Assembly (NCBI GenBank): GCA_002632355.1
Contig: NSJJ01000011.1
Coordinates: forward strand, 1 to 64,000
Source of the DNA: Sulfuricella denitrificans
Lineage (GTDB): Bacteria; Pseudomonadota; Gammaproteobacteria; Burkholderiales; Sulfuricellaceae
DNA length: 64,000 nucleotides
Reading direction: 5' to 3'
Positions 1 through 12,180 of this stretch are shown one piece after another. The position numbers and the translations under genes were made by a program. Position 1 is the stretch's first letter. The number at the start of each line of letters is the position of its first letter. A model generated the notes under the pieces. It was not told the origin of the DNA. It searched no databases and saw nothing but the letters and a program-made list of their open reading frames with translations.

Positions 1-1
1 A

Positions 2-2322
2 CCCAGCCCCCCTCCCGTCCGTCATGAACCGGCAACCCACACGAGCTTAAAAACAGGCCCGGAACGGCGTGCCATCCGCGACGATATTGATGCTGACCTG
101 CTACCCATCTTCCTTGAAGAAGCCGATGATCTATTCCCGCTGGTTGGCACCGAACTTCGTGCATGGCGTTCGAATTCATCTGATAGCCAGGCCTCAAATA
201 ATCTGCAGCGCGCGTTACACACCACAAGGGCAGCGCCCGCATGGCTGGTGCCATGCGCCTTGGCGAGCTAACCCACAACATGGAAGCCCAGGTTCTCGCT
301 GCCGTCGATTCCGGGCACTTGCCACCGGATCTTTTCGATACCCTGGAAAATGAATTCGACCGCATGGGCGATGTGCTTGATCATTTGCGCCACGGTACAC
401 CACAGGAACCCTTTGTCGCTCCGGCCGCGCCTTCCTCAAAATTCACGCCCGCTACGCAAGCAGCCACGATAGCCGCTGCGTTGACGGCAGAACCGGAAGC
501 CGCAGCTAAAGCCATGCTGCGTGTGCGAGCAGATATAGTTGACCGCCTGGTGAATGAAGCCGGCGAAGTCAGTATTGCGCGTTCCCGCATTGAGGGGGAA
601 ATGCAGGGCTTCAAACGTTCACTGTTCGATCTGACGGAAAGTATCAACCGTCTGCGCAGCCAATTGCGTGAAATCGAGATTCAGGCCGAAAGCCAGATGC
701 AGTCACAACTTTCCCATGCCAAGGAAAGTAACGCCGACTTTGATCCGCTGGAATTCGACCGTTTTACCCGCCTGCAGGAAGTCACACGCATGATGGCGGA
801 GAGCGTCAACGACGTTGCCAGTGTGCAGCACAACCTGCTCAAGAATCTGGATGAAACAGAGGCTGCCCTGCTGGCCCAGTCACGCATGACCAAGGAACTG
901 CAACAGGAACTGCTGCGAACCCGCATGGTTCCTTTTGGCAGCATCTCGGAACGGCTCTACCGTATCGTACGGCAGACCTCCAAGGAACTTGGCAAACGAG
1001 CCAGCCTGGACATTATCGGTGAGCAGGTGGAACTGGACCGTAGCGTACTGGAAAAGATAACAGCACCATTTGAACATCTGCTGCGCAACGCCATCGACCA
1101 TGGCCTGGAAAGCCAGGACATGCGTCTTGCTACGGGCAAGCAGGAAGCCGGCTCCATCGAACTTCAGGTACGGCAGGAGGGTAACGAGATCCTGATCACC
1201 CTGAGCGATGACGGACGCGGTATCGATCTGGACAGAATCCGGGCCAAAGCTGTGGAACAGGGCCTTCTGCCAGAAGATGTGCAAGCAACACCAGCGCAAC
1301 TGGTGGAATTGATTTTTGCACAGGGCTTTTCCACTGCAACCGAGATCACCCAGGTTTCTGGTCGTGGCATCGGCATGGATGTCGTCCGCAATGAAATCGC
1401 CACACTGGGTGGCCGTGTAGAAGCAACTTCAGAAGCAGGCAAGGGCACAACCTTCAGTATTTACCTGCCGCTCACTCTGGCTGTTACCCAAGCCGTTCTG
1501 GTGCGTAGCGGAAGCACTGTCTACGCCCTTCCTTCCACCATGGTGGACCAGGTGCAGGAGCTCAAAGCCGACGCATTGGCGGATGTATATCAGAAACAGG
1601 ATGTTCTATGGCAGGGGAATCATTACCCGCTGTATTATTTCCCGCGTCTGCTGGATGATTCGGAATCCGTTCCTACGGTACAACGCTATACCACCATCAT
1701 GCTGCTGCACAGCGGCGCTCAGCGCGTTGCAGTGCATGTGGATGAACTGATCGGCAACCGCGAAATCGTGGTCAAGAACATCGGGCCGCAACTGGCCCGG
1801 GTACCTGGCATTGCCGGTGCCACCGTGCTCGGTAACGGCAAGGTAGTGCTGATTCTGAATCCGGTGCAACTGGCCCAGCGTCATGACATTCCAGGCCTCA
1901 TAGCCCAGCAGACGTCGGAACCCGTTGCCGAGCAGCTCGCTGCTGCAGCGCCGGTTGTCATGATCGTGGATGACTCACTCACCGTGCGTAAGATCACCAG
2001 CAAGCTGCTAACCCGAGAAGGATATCAGGTCGTGACTGCAAAGGACGGCGTGGATGCGCTGCAGGCATTGGAGGATGTGACGCCTCAGGTGATGCTGGTG
2101 GATATCGAAATGCCGCGCATGGACGGTTTCGAACTAACCAAGAATGTGCGCAGCAATGCCAAGACCTCAAATATCCCGATCATCATGATCACCTCGCGCA
2201 CAGCAGAAAAACACCGCAATTACGCTCAGGAACTGGGAGTCAACGTATACCTGGGCAAACCTTATCAGGAAGAGGAACTGCTGGGGTATATCTCCGGATT
2301 CGTCAAAGGCAGCCTGCACTGA
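2..2322 (+). CDS. chpA: CheA-type hybrid histidine kinase (ChpA/PilL), 5' partial, frameshifted
   Basis: This is the C-terminal part of a large chemotaxis-type kinase, of the kind that controls type IV pili in twitching systems. The reading frame enters from the left edge and encodes an Hpt domain with its His at 218-220. One base is missing between 223 and 226, so the H-T-x-K-G box shifts frame; downstream the frame is open for 693 codons from 241. Then follow the dimerisation helices, the ATPase N box (HLLRNAIDHGLE, near 1075), the G boxes (DDGRGID; SGRGIGMD), a CheW-like domain and a C-terminal receiver whose phospho-acceptor Asp is at 2101-2103 (VDIEMPRMDG). The family is clear. Whether the frameshift is a sequencing error or a mutation cannot be told here; the intact downstream frame favours an error or a very recent mutation. 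Confidence 0.85.
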
Positions 2323-2328
2323 TACTAA

Positions 2329-2366
2329 CGCCTTCTTCTCTTCAGTCCAGCGAAGAGAAGAAGGCG
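2329..2366. terminator. Perfect 15-bp stem hairpin between convergent genes
   Basis: The arms 2329-2343 and 2352-2366 are perfectly complementary around an 8-nt loop. The hairpin lies in the 48-bp gap between the convergent chpA-like gene and uppP. There is no long T tract on either side, so it may terminate both genes weakly or protect their 3' ends. Confidence 0.65.
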
Positions 2367-2370
2367 CATT

Positions 2371-3195
2371 CTACGCGGCAGACCAGCTGACCATCCCGGT
2401 ATAGGCGGTTATCAGCACCACCACCCCGAACACAATGCGATACCAGGCAAATGCCGAGAAATCATGCCTGGAAATGAAGCGCAACAACCCCTTTACCGCC
2501 AGAAAAGCACTGATAAAGGAAGCCACGAATCCCACTGCGAACAAACCCAGGTCGCCAGACTGTAACAGATCGCGATGCTTGTAAAGGTCGTATAACGTGG
2601 CAGCAATCAGGGTGGGAATGGCAAGAAAAAATGAAAACTCAGTGGCTGCGCGACGCGACAGTCCGAAAAACAATCCTCCAATAATGGTTGCGCCCGAACG
2701 CGAGGTACCTGGAATCAGGGCCAGCGACTGCGCAAGTCCGACTTTCAGCGCATCGCGCCAGTCCATCTCCTCCACCTCATGAATCCGGATCACGTGCTGC
2801 CGGCGTTCTGCCCACAGGATCAGCACCCCGCCAACGATAAATGCCAGCGCGACTGGCACGGGGTGAAAAAGGTGTGCCTTGATCGCCTTGGCGAACAGCA
2901 GGCCCAGTACCGCAGCGGGCATGAACGCGACCAGCAGGTTAATCACGAAACGGCGCGCGCCGGCATCGTGCCCGAGGTTGCTCGCCACTGTCCACAGACG
3001 TGTACGATATTCCCAGCACACCGCCAGAATCGCTCCGGACTGGATGACGATCTCGAACAGCTTGCCCTTGTCATCATTGAAATCAAGCAGGTCGCCGACC
3101 AGAATCAGGTGCCCGGTGCTGGAAATTGGCAGAAATTCGGTCAACCCCTCGACCACGCCCAGAATCAGCGCCTTGCATAGCAGGATAATGTCCAA
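2371..3195 (-). CDS. uppP: Undecaprenyl-diphosphatase UppP (BacA)
   Basis: UppP dephosphorylates undecaprenyl diphosphate in the inner membrane and so recycles the lipid carrier of peptidoglycan and O-antigen synthesis. The protein has the family's two signatures, [18 protein letters not shown] near the N-terminus and [10 protein letters not shown] mid-protein, and several hydrophobic segments. I chose the TTG at 3195, preceded by AGGGA at about 7 nt; this gives 274 aa, the usual UppP length. A longer ATG frame starting at 3333 would add residues unlike UppP and overlap thiC. The gene starts 14 bp after the thiC stop, so it is probably co-transcribed with it and partly under the thiamine riboswitch. 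Confidence 0.93.
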   Translation of the reverse strand: MDIILLCKALILGVVEGLTEFLPISSTGHLILVGDLLDFNDDKGKLFEIVIQSGAILAVCWEYRTRLWTVASNLGHDAGARRFVINLLVAFMPAAVLGLLFAKAIKAHLFHPVPVALAFIVGGVLILWAERRQHVIRIHEVEEMDWRDALKVGLAQSLALIPGTSRSGATIIGGLFFGLSRRAATEFSFFLAIPTLIAATLYDLYKHRDLLQSGDLGLFAVGFVASFISAFLAVKGLLRFISRHDFSAFAWYRIVFGVVVLITAYTGMVSWSAA

Positions 3196-3209
3196 GACCG
3201 TTTCCCTGA

Positions 3210-5178
<1,969 letters not shown>

Positions 5179-5241
5179 GTGAAGCTACTGGAATTGTGGA
5201 ATAATTGCAAGCTACGGCAGCTTTCATATTGGGAGTAGGAC

Positions 5242-5895
5242 ATGGATTTCACGCAGGCACGATTCAATATGGTGGAGCAGCAGATCCGCCCATGGAATGT
5301 TCTGGATCAGCATGTGCTGGACATGCTGCTGGAAATGCGGCGCGAGGATTTTGTTCCTGCCGCGTATCGCAATCTGGCTTTTGTCGACATGGAAATTCCG
5401 CTCGGCCATGGCGAGGTCATGCTGACGCCAAAACTGGAGGCGCGGATCATCCAGGAGCTGGCCATCAAGAAAACCGACCGGGTGCTGGAAGTCGGCACTG
5501 GCAGCGGTTACATGACCGCCATGCTGGCCCGCGAGGCGCAGCACGTTTACAGTGTCGAGATCGTAGCGGAACTCAAATCGCAGGCCGAAGAAAAACTTCG
5601 CGCGCACAGTATTCACAATGTCACGCTGGAACTGGGCGATGCTGCCCATGGCTGGGATCGCCACGGCGCCTACGACGTGATCGTGCTGACCGGCTCGGTT
5701 CCGGTCATACCCGGGAACTTCATCGCCAGCCTGAAACAGGGTGGCCGGCTGTTTGCGGTAGAAGGGGATGCTCCGGTGATGGAAGGAAAACTGATTACCC
5801 GCCTCGGTGAAGATGCCTGCCGCACCTCGGTCCTGTTTGAAACCTGCGTTCCACCCCTGCGCAATGCATTGCAGCCCCAGCGTTTTGTTTTCTAG
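5242..5895 (+). CDS. pcm: Protein-L-isoaspartate O-methyltransferase family protein
   Basis: This 217-aa SAM-dependent methyltransferase belongs to the Pcm family, which repairs isoaspartyl residues in aged proteins. It carries the SAM-binding motif VLEVGTGSGYMTAML and the family N-terminus FNMVEQQIRPW. The start has a GGGAG site just upstream. It begins a three-gene unit with a rhodanese and a TolC homologue, an arrangement common in betaproteobacteria. This branch is divergent from E. coli Pcm, so the true substrate may differ. Confidence 0.85.
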   Translation: MDFTQARFNMVEQQIRPWNVLDQHVLDMLLEMRREDFVPAAYRNLAFVDMEIPLGHGEVMLTPKLEARIIQELAIKKTDRVLEVGTGSGYMTAMLAREAQHVYSVEIVAELKSQAEEKLRAHSIHNVTLELGDAAHGWDRHGAYDVIVLTGSVPVIPGNFIASLKQGGRLFAVEGDAPVMEGKLITRLGEDACRTSVLFETCVPPLRNALQPQRFVF

Positions 5896-5898
5896 CCA

Positions 5899-6222
5899 TT
5901 GAACCAGCTCCCTCCTCTCGAACTCAAGACCTGGCTCGAACACCCGGCACGCAAACAGCCAGTATTGGTGGATGTACGTGAACCTTGGGAATACCAGTAT
6001 TGTCACATCGAGGGTTCATTGCTGGTTCCGATGCGCCAGATTCCGGAACGACTGACAGAGCTGGATCCTGATGCGGAAGTAGTGATGATCTGTCATCACG
6101 GCGTCCGTAGCTACCGTTCCGGGTTATTTCTTGAGCAGGCCGGTTTCAGCCATGTATACAATTTACAGGGTGGCGTGGAAGCCTGGGCGAGAGATGCCGA
6201 CCCGACAATGCGTAAATATTAG
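5899..6222 (+). CDS. Rhodanese-like single-domain sulfurtransferase
   Basis: This small 107-aa cytoplasmic protein is a single rhodanese domain. The active-site loop CHHGVRS places the catalytic cysteine at residue 65, so it can carry a persulfide. The start is TTG, 3 bp after the pcm stop, suggesting translational coupling. It sits between pcm and tolC. The physiological sulfur donor and acceptor are not evident from the sequence. Confidence 0.87.
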   Translation: MNQLPPLELKTWLEHPARKQPVLVDVREPWEYQYCHIEGSLLVPMRQIPERLTELDPDAEVVMICHHGVRSYRSGLFLEQAGFSHVYNLQGGVEAWARDADPTMRKY

Positions 6223-6233
6223 GAATATTTGTA

Positions 6234-7547
6234 ATGAAACGTATCACCCTGGCATTACTGGTTACGACCATTTTCGCGCCTGGCGTCGAAGCAGCCGACC
6301 TGATGGATATTTATCGTGATGCGCTCGCCAACGATGCTGCACTTGCTTCTGCCCGTGCAGCCTATCTGGCCGGACAGGAAAAACTGCCGCAGGGGCGCGC
6401 GCTCCTGCTGCCCAGTTTGGATCTGGGCGCCAGCACCATCTGGAACAAGGAGGAAGTCCAGGCACGCGGGACAGGAATCACTACCGACTACAACTACAAT
6501 GCCAGCGGCGCAAAACTTACCCTGATGCAACCCATTTACCGGCGGCAGAACTGGGCAATCTACGAACAGGGCAAACTGCAAAGTGCTGCGGCTGAAATCC
6601 AGTATGCAGCGGCGCAGCAGGGCTTGATACTCAATGTCGCCCAGGCTTATTTCGATGTCCTGCTGGCGCAAGACAATCTCTCGCTGGCCGGGGCACAGAA
6701 AAAAGCCATACAGGAACAACTGGACCAGGCAAAAATGAGTTTCGAAGTCGGCACCACAACCATCACCGACACGCATGAGGCACAGGCCCGATTTGACCTG
6801 GCCAATGCCAGTGAAATTGCAGCACTCAACGACCTCGAAATCCGCCAGAGAGTCCTTGAAAAAATTCTCGGCAAACTGCCCGGCCCTCTGGCCTCGCTTG
6901 CAGTTGAACTGTCGCTGCAGTCACCCGAGCCCAATGACATCGGCAAATGGGTGGAAGCGGCGGAGCAAGACAATTTACTGGTCCAGGCAAAGCGGGCCAG
7001 TGCTGAAATCGCCAATCAGGAAGTGGAGCGCACCCGCGCCGGCCATCACCCGACACTCGACCTGGTGGCCACGTATGGCGAAAATGGCTTTACCGGCGGA
7101 CGTTTCGGCGCCTACGACGCCAAGGCCGCCACTATCGGCCTGCAACTCGGGCTTCCCCTGTATCAGGGTGGCGCAGCCAGTTCCAGGGTCCGTGAAGCCA
7201 TCGCCAATCAGGAAAAAGCACGCCAGGATCTGTCGCTTGAAGTACGCCAGTCCGCACTTTCCACCCGGGAGGCCTATCTGGGGGTCACCAGCGGGGCTGC
7301 ACAGATCAGGGCGCTGGAGCAGGCACTGGTATCGAGCCAGAGCTCGCTCGACTCCACGCGACTGGGACTGGAGGTTGGCGTGCGTACCAATGTCGACGTG
7401 CTCAACGCCCAGCAACAGCTTTTCAGCGCCAAACGCGACCTCTACAAGGCACGCTATGCGTACCTCATCAGCCGCCTGAAACTGAAATCGGCAGCCGGCA
7501 CCCTGGCAGAGGACGACCTGCAAAAAGTGAATCAGTGGCTTAAATAG
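6234..7547 (+). CDS. tolC: TolC family outer-membrane efflux protein
   Basis: This 437-aa protein has a signal peptide (cleavage near GVEAAD) and the duplicated alpha-barrel/beta-barrel layout of TolC. The N-terminus reads DLMDIYRDALANDA, typical of the TolC/type I secretion subfamily, and both repeats contain the GVRTNVDVLNAQQ-like segment. It forms the trimeric outer-membrane duct for efflux pumps or type I secretion. It follows the rhodanese gene by 11 bp and converges on waaA with a 17-bp gap. No pump genes are adjacent, so it may serve several partners. Confidence 0.93.
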   Translation: MKRITLALLVTTIFAPGVEAADLMDIYRDALANDAALASARAAYLAGQEKLPQGRALLLPSLDLGASTIWNKEEVQARGTGITTDYNYNASGAKLTLMQPIYRRQNWAIYEQGKLQSAAAEIQYAAAQQGLILNVAQAYFDVLLAQDNLSLAGAQKKAIQEQLDQAKMSFEVGTTTITDTHEAQARFDLANASEIAALNDLEIRQRVLEKILGKLPGPLASLAVELSLQSPEPNDIGKWVEAAEQDNLLVQAKRASAEIANQEVERTRAGHHPTLDLVATYGENGFTGGRFGAYDAKAATIGLQLGLPLYQGGAASSRVREAIANQEKARQDLSLEVRQSALSTREAYLGVTSGAAQIRALEQALVSSQSSLDSTRLGLEVGVRTNVDVLNAQQQLFSAKRDLYKARYAYLISRLKLKSAAGTLAEDDLQKVNQWLK

Positions 7548-7564
7548 TCCTTCCCGGCCTCTTC

Positions 7565-8842
7565 TTAATCAGGGGAGGAATGAAGCTGCGGCAAGCCCAC
7601 TTGCTCCAGCAAATCCATTACCCGTTTTGTCGCCCCCTGGTGATGACGGCTGAATTCAAGCCCGGCCTGCCCCATGTGACGGCACCGTTCCGCATCCTTC
7701 AGCAGGCTCCTCAGTTCTCGAACCAGCGCCGCCTCGCTTTCCACTCGCACTGCTGCTCCGGCTTCCAGTGCCAGATCAGCCGCCTCGGAAAAATTCCAGG
7801 TATGCGGGCCCAATATCACCGGCTTACCAACCGCACACGCCTCGATCAGGTTCTGCCCTCCGAAAGGCAACAGACTGCCACCGATGAAAGCCACATCGCA
7901 AGCAGCATAGTAGGCAAACATTTCGCCCATGCTGTCGCCCAGCACCACTACCGTTTCCATTGCGACAGGCGCATCCAGGCTGCGGCGCTGGTAGCGGATG
8001 CCGCGCTGCTCAAGCAGGTGGGCAACGGCTTCGAAACGTTGCGGATGACGCGGCACGATCACCGTGAGCAATCCCGGTATTGCCGCTTCCTCCACGGCAG
8101 CCAGAATTTTCTCCTCTTCGCCCTCGCGCGTACTGGCCGCAAGGAATATCCGGCGCCCCGTGTCAAAACGCCGCAACAACACCTGGCCAAGTTCAAGCAA
8201 TTCGGCTGAGGGTGCAATATCAAATTTCAGGTTGCCCATCACACTGACACGGGTGGCACCCAGTTCCACCAGACGTCTCGCATCGTCTTCAGTCTGCGCC
8301 GCAATCAAGCTCATTCGCTGCAGGCTTTCTGCCGCCAGCCTTGAAAACCGGGCATAACGTCGTGCCGATTTCTCTGACAGGCGTGCATTTACGAGGCATA
8401 GCGGCACATGCGAAGCTTGGCAGGATTGAATCAGATTGGGCCAGATCTCCGTTTCCAGCAGCAGCCCCAGTTCAGGCCTGAAATAATCGAGAAAACGGCG
8501 TACTGCAAAAGGATAGTCGTAAGGCAGATAACAGCGCAGCACTTCCCTGCCAAACAGCTGCTCTCCGGTTTCGCGCCCGGTTGGCGTCATGTGGGTAAGA
8601 AGAATCTGGTGTTCCGGATAACGTACCTGCAGTGCTTTCACCAGCGTCGCGGCAGCACGCGTTTCACCCACCGAGACCGCATGCAGCCAGATCACCGGGC
8701 GCAGGGATCGGACCCCATGGTAGCGGCCAAAACGCTCACCCCAGTGACGCAGATATTCTGGCTGGCGCCGCCCACGCCAGAGAAGATGAAAGATCACATA
8801 GGGCAGAAGCAAAAACAGAACGGTGGTGTAGAGCCTGATCAT
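7565..8842 (-). CDS. waaA: 3-deoxy-D-manno-octulosonic acid (Kdo) transferase
   Basis: WaaA (KdtA) adds Kdo to lipid IVA at the inner membrane, the first step of LPS core assembly. The 425-aa protein has an N-terminal membrane anchor (LYTTVLFLLLPYVIF), the catalytic region WLHAVSVGETRAA and the C-terminal GGQNLIEACAVGKPVI donor site of this GT30 family. Its start overlaps the waaC stop by 4 bp (ATGA), so the two are one operon. Confidence 0.95.
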   Translation of the reverse strand: MIRLYTTVLFLLLPYVIFHLLWRGRRQPEYLRHWGERFGRYHGVRSLRPVIWLHAVSVGETRAAATLVKALQVRYPEHQILLTHMTPTGRETGEQLFGREVLRCYLPYDYPFAVRRFLDYFRPELGLLLETEIWPNLIQSCQASHVPLCLVNARLSEKSARRYARFSRLAAESLQRMSLIAAQTEDDARRLVELGATRVSVMGNLKFDIAPSAELLELGQVLLRRFDTGRRIFLAASTREGEEEKILAAVEEAAIPGLLTVIVPRHPQRFEAVAHLLEQRGIRYQRRSLDAPVAMETVVVLGDSMGEMFAYYAACDVAFIGGSLLPFGGQNLIEACAVGKPVILGPHTWNFSEAADLALEAGAAVRVESEAALVRELRSLLKDAERCRHMGQAGLEFSRHHQGATKRVMDLLEQVGLPQLHSSPD

Positions 8843-9798
8843 CGAGGAATGATCTTTTCCAGTGCGGCACTGACTTCATCGACTGGCGGCGCCTGACCTG
8901 TCCGGCCAAGACTGATGGCCGGGCTGCTGGCATAAACGCCGGTCAGGCCGGGGTCAGAGGCACAATACAGTGCCACGACCGGCACGCCGAGAGCAGCAGC
9001 GAGGTGAGCGAGGCCGGTATCCACACCCACTACGCCCTGCGCCCCACCCAGCAATGCAGCCGCCTGCGCCAGGCCAAGACGGGGCGGGACCACGGCATTG
9101 GCCATTTGACTGGCAAGCCGTTCGCTCCGTACTCGTTCGTGGAGCGCGCCCCACGGCAGGACACAGCATAGCCCCTGGCGATTGAGGCGCGCAGCCAGCG
9201 TAATCCATTCAGTTTCGGGCCACTCCTTGTCGGTGCGGCTGGTGGCGTGCAGCAAAACCACATATTGCCCGCCGGGCAACCATGGCAGTTCCAGCTTGGG
9301 GGTAACAATACCATAATCGACTTTTCCGTCTGGCGCATATCCTAAAGCACGCCCAGTCAACAGGCGGTTGCGCTCCACGGCATGAAGGTCGCGTGAAACA
9401 CCAATAGTCCGGTCATAAACCATCGCGGCCAGAGGCTCGCGCGCGCTGGCACGATCGTAACCGCAGCGCGGCCCTTTGCTCAGCAGGACCATCGCAGCGC
9501 TCTTGATCAGGCCCTGGCTATCAAGAACCAGATCATAGTCCGTTGCCTGAATCGCACGGCGGAATGCGGCCATTTCTCGCCAGCTTGCGGGGCTCAGCAG
9601 GCTCCGGCGCCAGCGCCGGACTGCCACTGGAACCACGTTTCTCACGCCTGGATGCAAGACGGGCAGTTCGGCAAAACACGCCTCCACCACCCAGTCGACT
9701 TTCGCATCGGGATAATGTTCGATGATATCGCTCACGGATGGAAGCGCATGAATAACGTCGCCCATGGAGGAAGTCTTGACCAGCAATATTTTCAGCAT
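8839..9798 (-). CDS. waaC: LPS heptosyltransferase I
   Basis: WaaC transfers the first heptose to Kdo2-lipid A. The 319-aa protein starts with the GT9 signature KILLVKTSSMGDVIHALP and has the C-terminal donor motif GVDTGLAHLAAALGVPVVALY. It is the first gene of the waaC-waaA operon. The intergenic region to the divergent glycosyltransferase (9799-9955) must hold both promoters; I could not assign them. Confidence 0.94.
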   Translation of the reverse strand: MLKILLVKTSSMGDVIHALPSVSDIIEHYPDAKVDWVVEACFAELPVLHPGVRNVVPVAVRRWRRSLLSPASWREMAAFRRAIQATDYDLVLDSQGLIKSAAMVLLSKGPRCGYDRASAREPLAAMVYDRTIGVSRDLHAVERNRLLTGRALGYAPDGKVDYGIVTPKLELPWLPGGQYVVLLHATSRTDKEWPETEWITLAARLNRQGLCCVLPWGALHERVRSERLASQMANAVVPPRLGLAQAAALLGGAQGVVGVDTGLAHLAAALGVPVVALYCASDPGLTGVYASSPAISLGRTGQAPPVDEVSAALEKIIPR

Positions 9799-9955
9799 TC
9801 TGCTATTTTAGCCTAACTGTCATGTTGAAGCTTCGCTCCAAAATAATGAAACAGCGCTTCGTCATCACCGTGTCCTTCTCTCCCAGGGGAGGAAAGAGGC
9901 ACAGGCTCGCTTCGCAAGTTTCAAGTTATCCGGCCAGCAGGCATAATAAGGTTCC

Positions 9956-10708
9956 ATGCAAACCCAGCCATTTTCTGTCGTTCTTATCACCCTCAATGCC
10001 GCACATCAGCTCGAAGCCTGCCTGCAAAGCGTAGTTTTTGCAGATGAAATCGTGGTGGTGGACAGCGGCAGCAGCGATGACACACCGGCAATTGCGCTAA
10101 AATACGGCGCCCGGGTCGTTTCACACCCATGGTTGGGTTTCGGCCCGCAAAAGCAGTTCGCGGTAGAACAGGCAAGAAACGACTGGGTACTATGCCTCGA
10201 TGCTGACGAACGGGTGAGTGAAGGCTTGCGTTCCAGCATTATCGCCGCACTGGGCCAGCCAGAGTTCCAGGCTTATCGCATGCCGCGCAGCAACCGCTTC
10301 ATGGGGCGCTACCTGCGCCATGGCGAAGGCTACCCGGACTGGAGTCTGCGCCTGTTCGACCGCCGTCATGCGCGCTGGAGCGATGATGCAGTGCACGAGA
10401 AGGTGTTGACCGGCAGCAGAATTGGCGCATTGCGCGGCGATTTACTGCACGATTCGGCCGAGGATCTGGGCGCTTATCTGGAAAAGCAGAACCGCTACAC
10501 CACCCTGCAGGCGGCAACGCTGCATCAGGCCGGGCATCGCGCACACCTGGCGCAGCTGATATTCAGCCCTGCGGTGCGCTTCGTGCGCTTCTATTTTTTT
10601 CGCCTCGGCATGCTGGACGGCATTGCCGGTCTGGTGCACATCGCCATTGGCTGCAGCAACAGTTTCATGAAATATGCAAAGCTGCTGGCTTTGCAAAAAG
10701 GAGAATGA
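9956..10708 (+). CDS. Family 2 glycosyltransferase (WaaE/KdtX-like, LPS core)
   Basis: This 250-aa GT2 enzyme resembles WaaE/KdtX, which adds glucose to heptose I of the LPS inner core. It has the nucleotide-binding start SVVLITLNAAHQLEACL, the VDSGSSDDT loop and the DADERV (DXD-like) metal site. The start is preceded by AAGG. It is divergent from waaC and one base before a nucleotide-sugar epimerase, which fits core or surface polysaccharide synthesis. The sugar and acceptor are inferred from family only. Confidence 0.85.
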   Translation: MQTQPFSVVLITLNAAHQLEACLQSVVFADEIVVVDSGSSDDTPAIALKYGARVVSHPWLGFGPQKQFAVEQARNDWVLCLDADERVSEGLRSSIIAALGQPEFQAYRMPRSNRFMGRYLRHGEGYPDWSLRLFDRRHARWSDDAVHEKVLTGSRIGALRGDLLHDSAEDLGAYLEKQNRYTTLQAATLHQAGHRAHLAQLIFSPAVRFVRFYFFRLGMLDGIAGLVHIAIGCSNSFMKYAKLLALQKGE

Positions 10709-10709
10709 T

Positions 10710-11720
10710 TTGAAAGTTCTGGTCACCGGCGTTGCCGGTTTCATCGGCATGCACACTGCGCAGCGCCTGCTTTCCATGGACGTGGAAGTGGTCGGCATCG
10801 ACAATCTGAATGATTATTACGATGTCCAGCTTAAACAGGACCGGCTCAAACAGCTTGCTTCTCTGTCCGGATTCAAATTTGTCCATATGGACATGGCTGA
10901 TCGGCAGGCAACCGAAGCCCTGTTCGCGGCGGAAAAATTCCAGCGTGTCGTGAATCTCGCGGCCCAGCCCGGTGTGCGCTACTCGCTGCAGAACCCCCAT
11001 GCCTACATCGAAGCCAACGTGGTCGGCTTTCTCAATCTGCTGGAAGGCTGCCGCCACAATCAGGTCGAACACCTGGTTTACGCCAGCAGCTCCAGCGTCT
11101 ATGGTGCCAACACCCACATGCCGTTTTCAGTGCATGACAACGTGGATCACCCGGTAAGCCTGTATGCCGCCACCAAGAAATCCAACGAACTGATGGCACA
11201 TACCTATAGCCACCTGTTTGCCCTGCCTACCACCGGTCTGCGTTTCTTTACTGTTTATGGCCCATGGGGCCGACCGGACATGTCGCCCTCGCTCTTTACC
11301 TCTGCGATCCGCGCCGGGCGCGCCATTGACGTATTCAATCAGGGCAGGATGCGGCGCGACTTCACTTATATCGATGACATCGTCGAAGGTGTGGTGCGCG
11401 TACTCGACAGAACCGCCACCCCCGATCCGACCTTCGACCGCAGCCAGCCGGATGCCGCGACCAGCTACGCCCCGTTCCGGGTGTACAACATCGGCAACCA
11501 CGAACCGGTTGAACTGATGGCTTTCATCGGCGCCATTGAGGAAGCGGTTGGGCAGCAGGCAATCAAGAATATGCTGCCAATGCAGGATGGGGATGTGGAG
11601 GCAACTTATGCCGACATCGATGACTTGCGTCAGGCGGTGGGTTTTTCACCTGCAACGCAACTAAAAGCAGGGGTGGAGAAATTTGTGGCGTGGCATAAAG
11701 ACTATTACAAAGACGCCTGA
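10710..11720 (+). CDS. NAD-dependent epimerase, probable UDP-glucuronate 4-epimerase
   Basis: This 336-aa short-chain dehydrogenase makes, by family, UDP-galacturonate from UDP-glucuronate. It has the Rossmann motif VTGVAGFIGMH, NLAAQPGVRYS, and the catalytic YAATKKSNE (YXXXK). I chose TTG at 10710, one base after the preceding stop, with AAAGGAGA upstream; an ATG at 10674 would extend into the glycosyltransferase and has no family match. The coupling suggests that uronic acid goes into LPS core or capsule. Confidence 0.88.
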   Translation: MKVLVTGVAGFIGMHTAQRLLSMDVEVVGIDNLNDYYDVQLKQDRLKQLASLSGFKFVHMDMADRQATEALFAAEKFQRVVNLAAQPGVRYSLQNPHAYIEANVVGFLNLLEGCRHNQVEHLVYASSSSVYGANTHMPFSVHDNVDHPVSLYAATKKSNELMAHTYSHLFALPTTGLRFFTVYGPWGRPDMSPSLFTSAIRAGRAIDVFNQGRMRRDFTYIDDIVEGVVRVLDRTATPDPTFDRSQPDAATSYAPFRVYNIGNHEPVELMAFIGAIEEAVGQQAIKNMLPMQDGDVEATYADIDDLRQAVGFSPATQLKAGVEKFVAWHKDYYKDA

Positions 11721-11769
11721 ACAAACAAAGTTATTATCCTATCGAGAGCCTACCCCCTTCCGGAAACAA

Positions 11770-12042
11770 TTAGCGCAACAGCACCTTATCTGCGGGTGCC
11801 GCAGCAGCGCGAAGCAAATGACCGGATGGCCGGGACACAGAACTGGATTTCAGCCAGGCCCAGTGATGACGGATATCTTCCAGATGGGATGCGGCCCACT
11901 CCAGATCATGACTGATCAGGTCCGGCTCATCCGTCGCACCGGCCACTGACAACCGCTCGCGAATCCTTTTCAAACCGGCCAGGGCCGAGTCTATTTGTGC
12001 CTGCATGGTTTCTTGTGCTTGCATTCGTTGCACCCATTCCAT
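11770..12042 (-). CDS. Hypothetical small protein (90 aa)
   Basis: I do not recognise this protein. It is predicted to be mostly helical, with a Gln/Glu-rich N-terminus and a WAASHLEDIRHHWAWL segment rich in His and Trp; it has no signal peptide. Coding is supported mainly by its unbroken length and a plausible amino-acid composition. The ribosome site is weak for the first ATG; an internal ATG at 12024 is possible. If it is not real, 11721-12180 would be a 460-bp gap without another visible gene. Confidence 0.5.
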   Translation of the reverse strand: MEWVQRMQAQETMQAQIDSALAGLKRIRERLSVAGATDEPDLISHDLEWAASHLEDIRHHWAWLKSSSVSRPSGHLLRAAAAPADKVLLR

Positions 12043-12180
12043 TTCATATTACAAAGTGGGGCATATCGTAAAACAAACATATGTCAGAAACATGACAACG
12101 TGCAACTTTGGGCGCCTGGAACGCACAGCAGGAGACCAGAAGACGGGCTGTTAGCAAATCACACCTCCGGAGAAAAGGCG

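Noticed and set aside
241-2322. Independent start of the kinase at ATG 241
   Set aside because: The ATG falls inside the Hpt motif, there is no ribosome site, and the coding sequence clearly continues upstream in another frame.
9799-9955. Possible small gene between waaC and the GT2 gene
   Set aside because: Only a shadow frame overlapping the glycosyltransferase is present; I read this as a promoter region.
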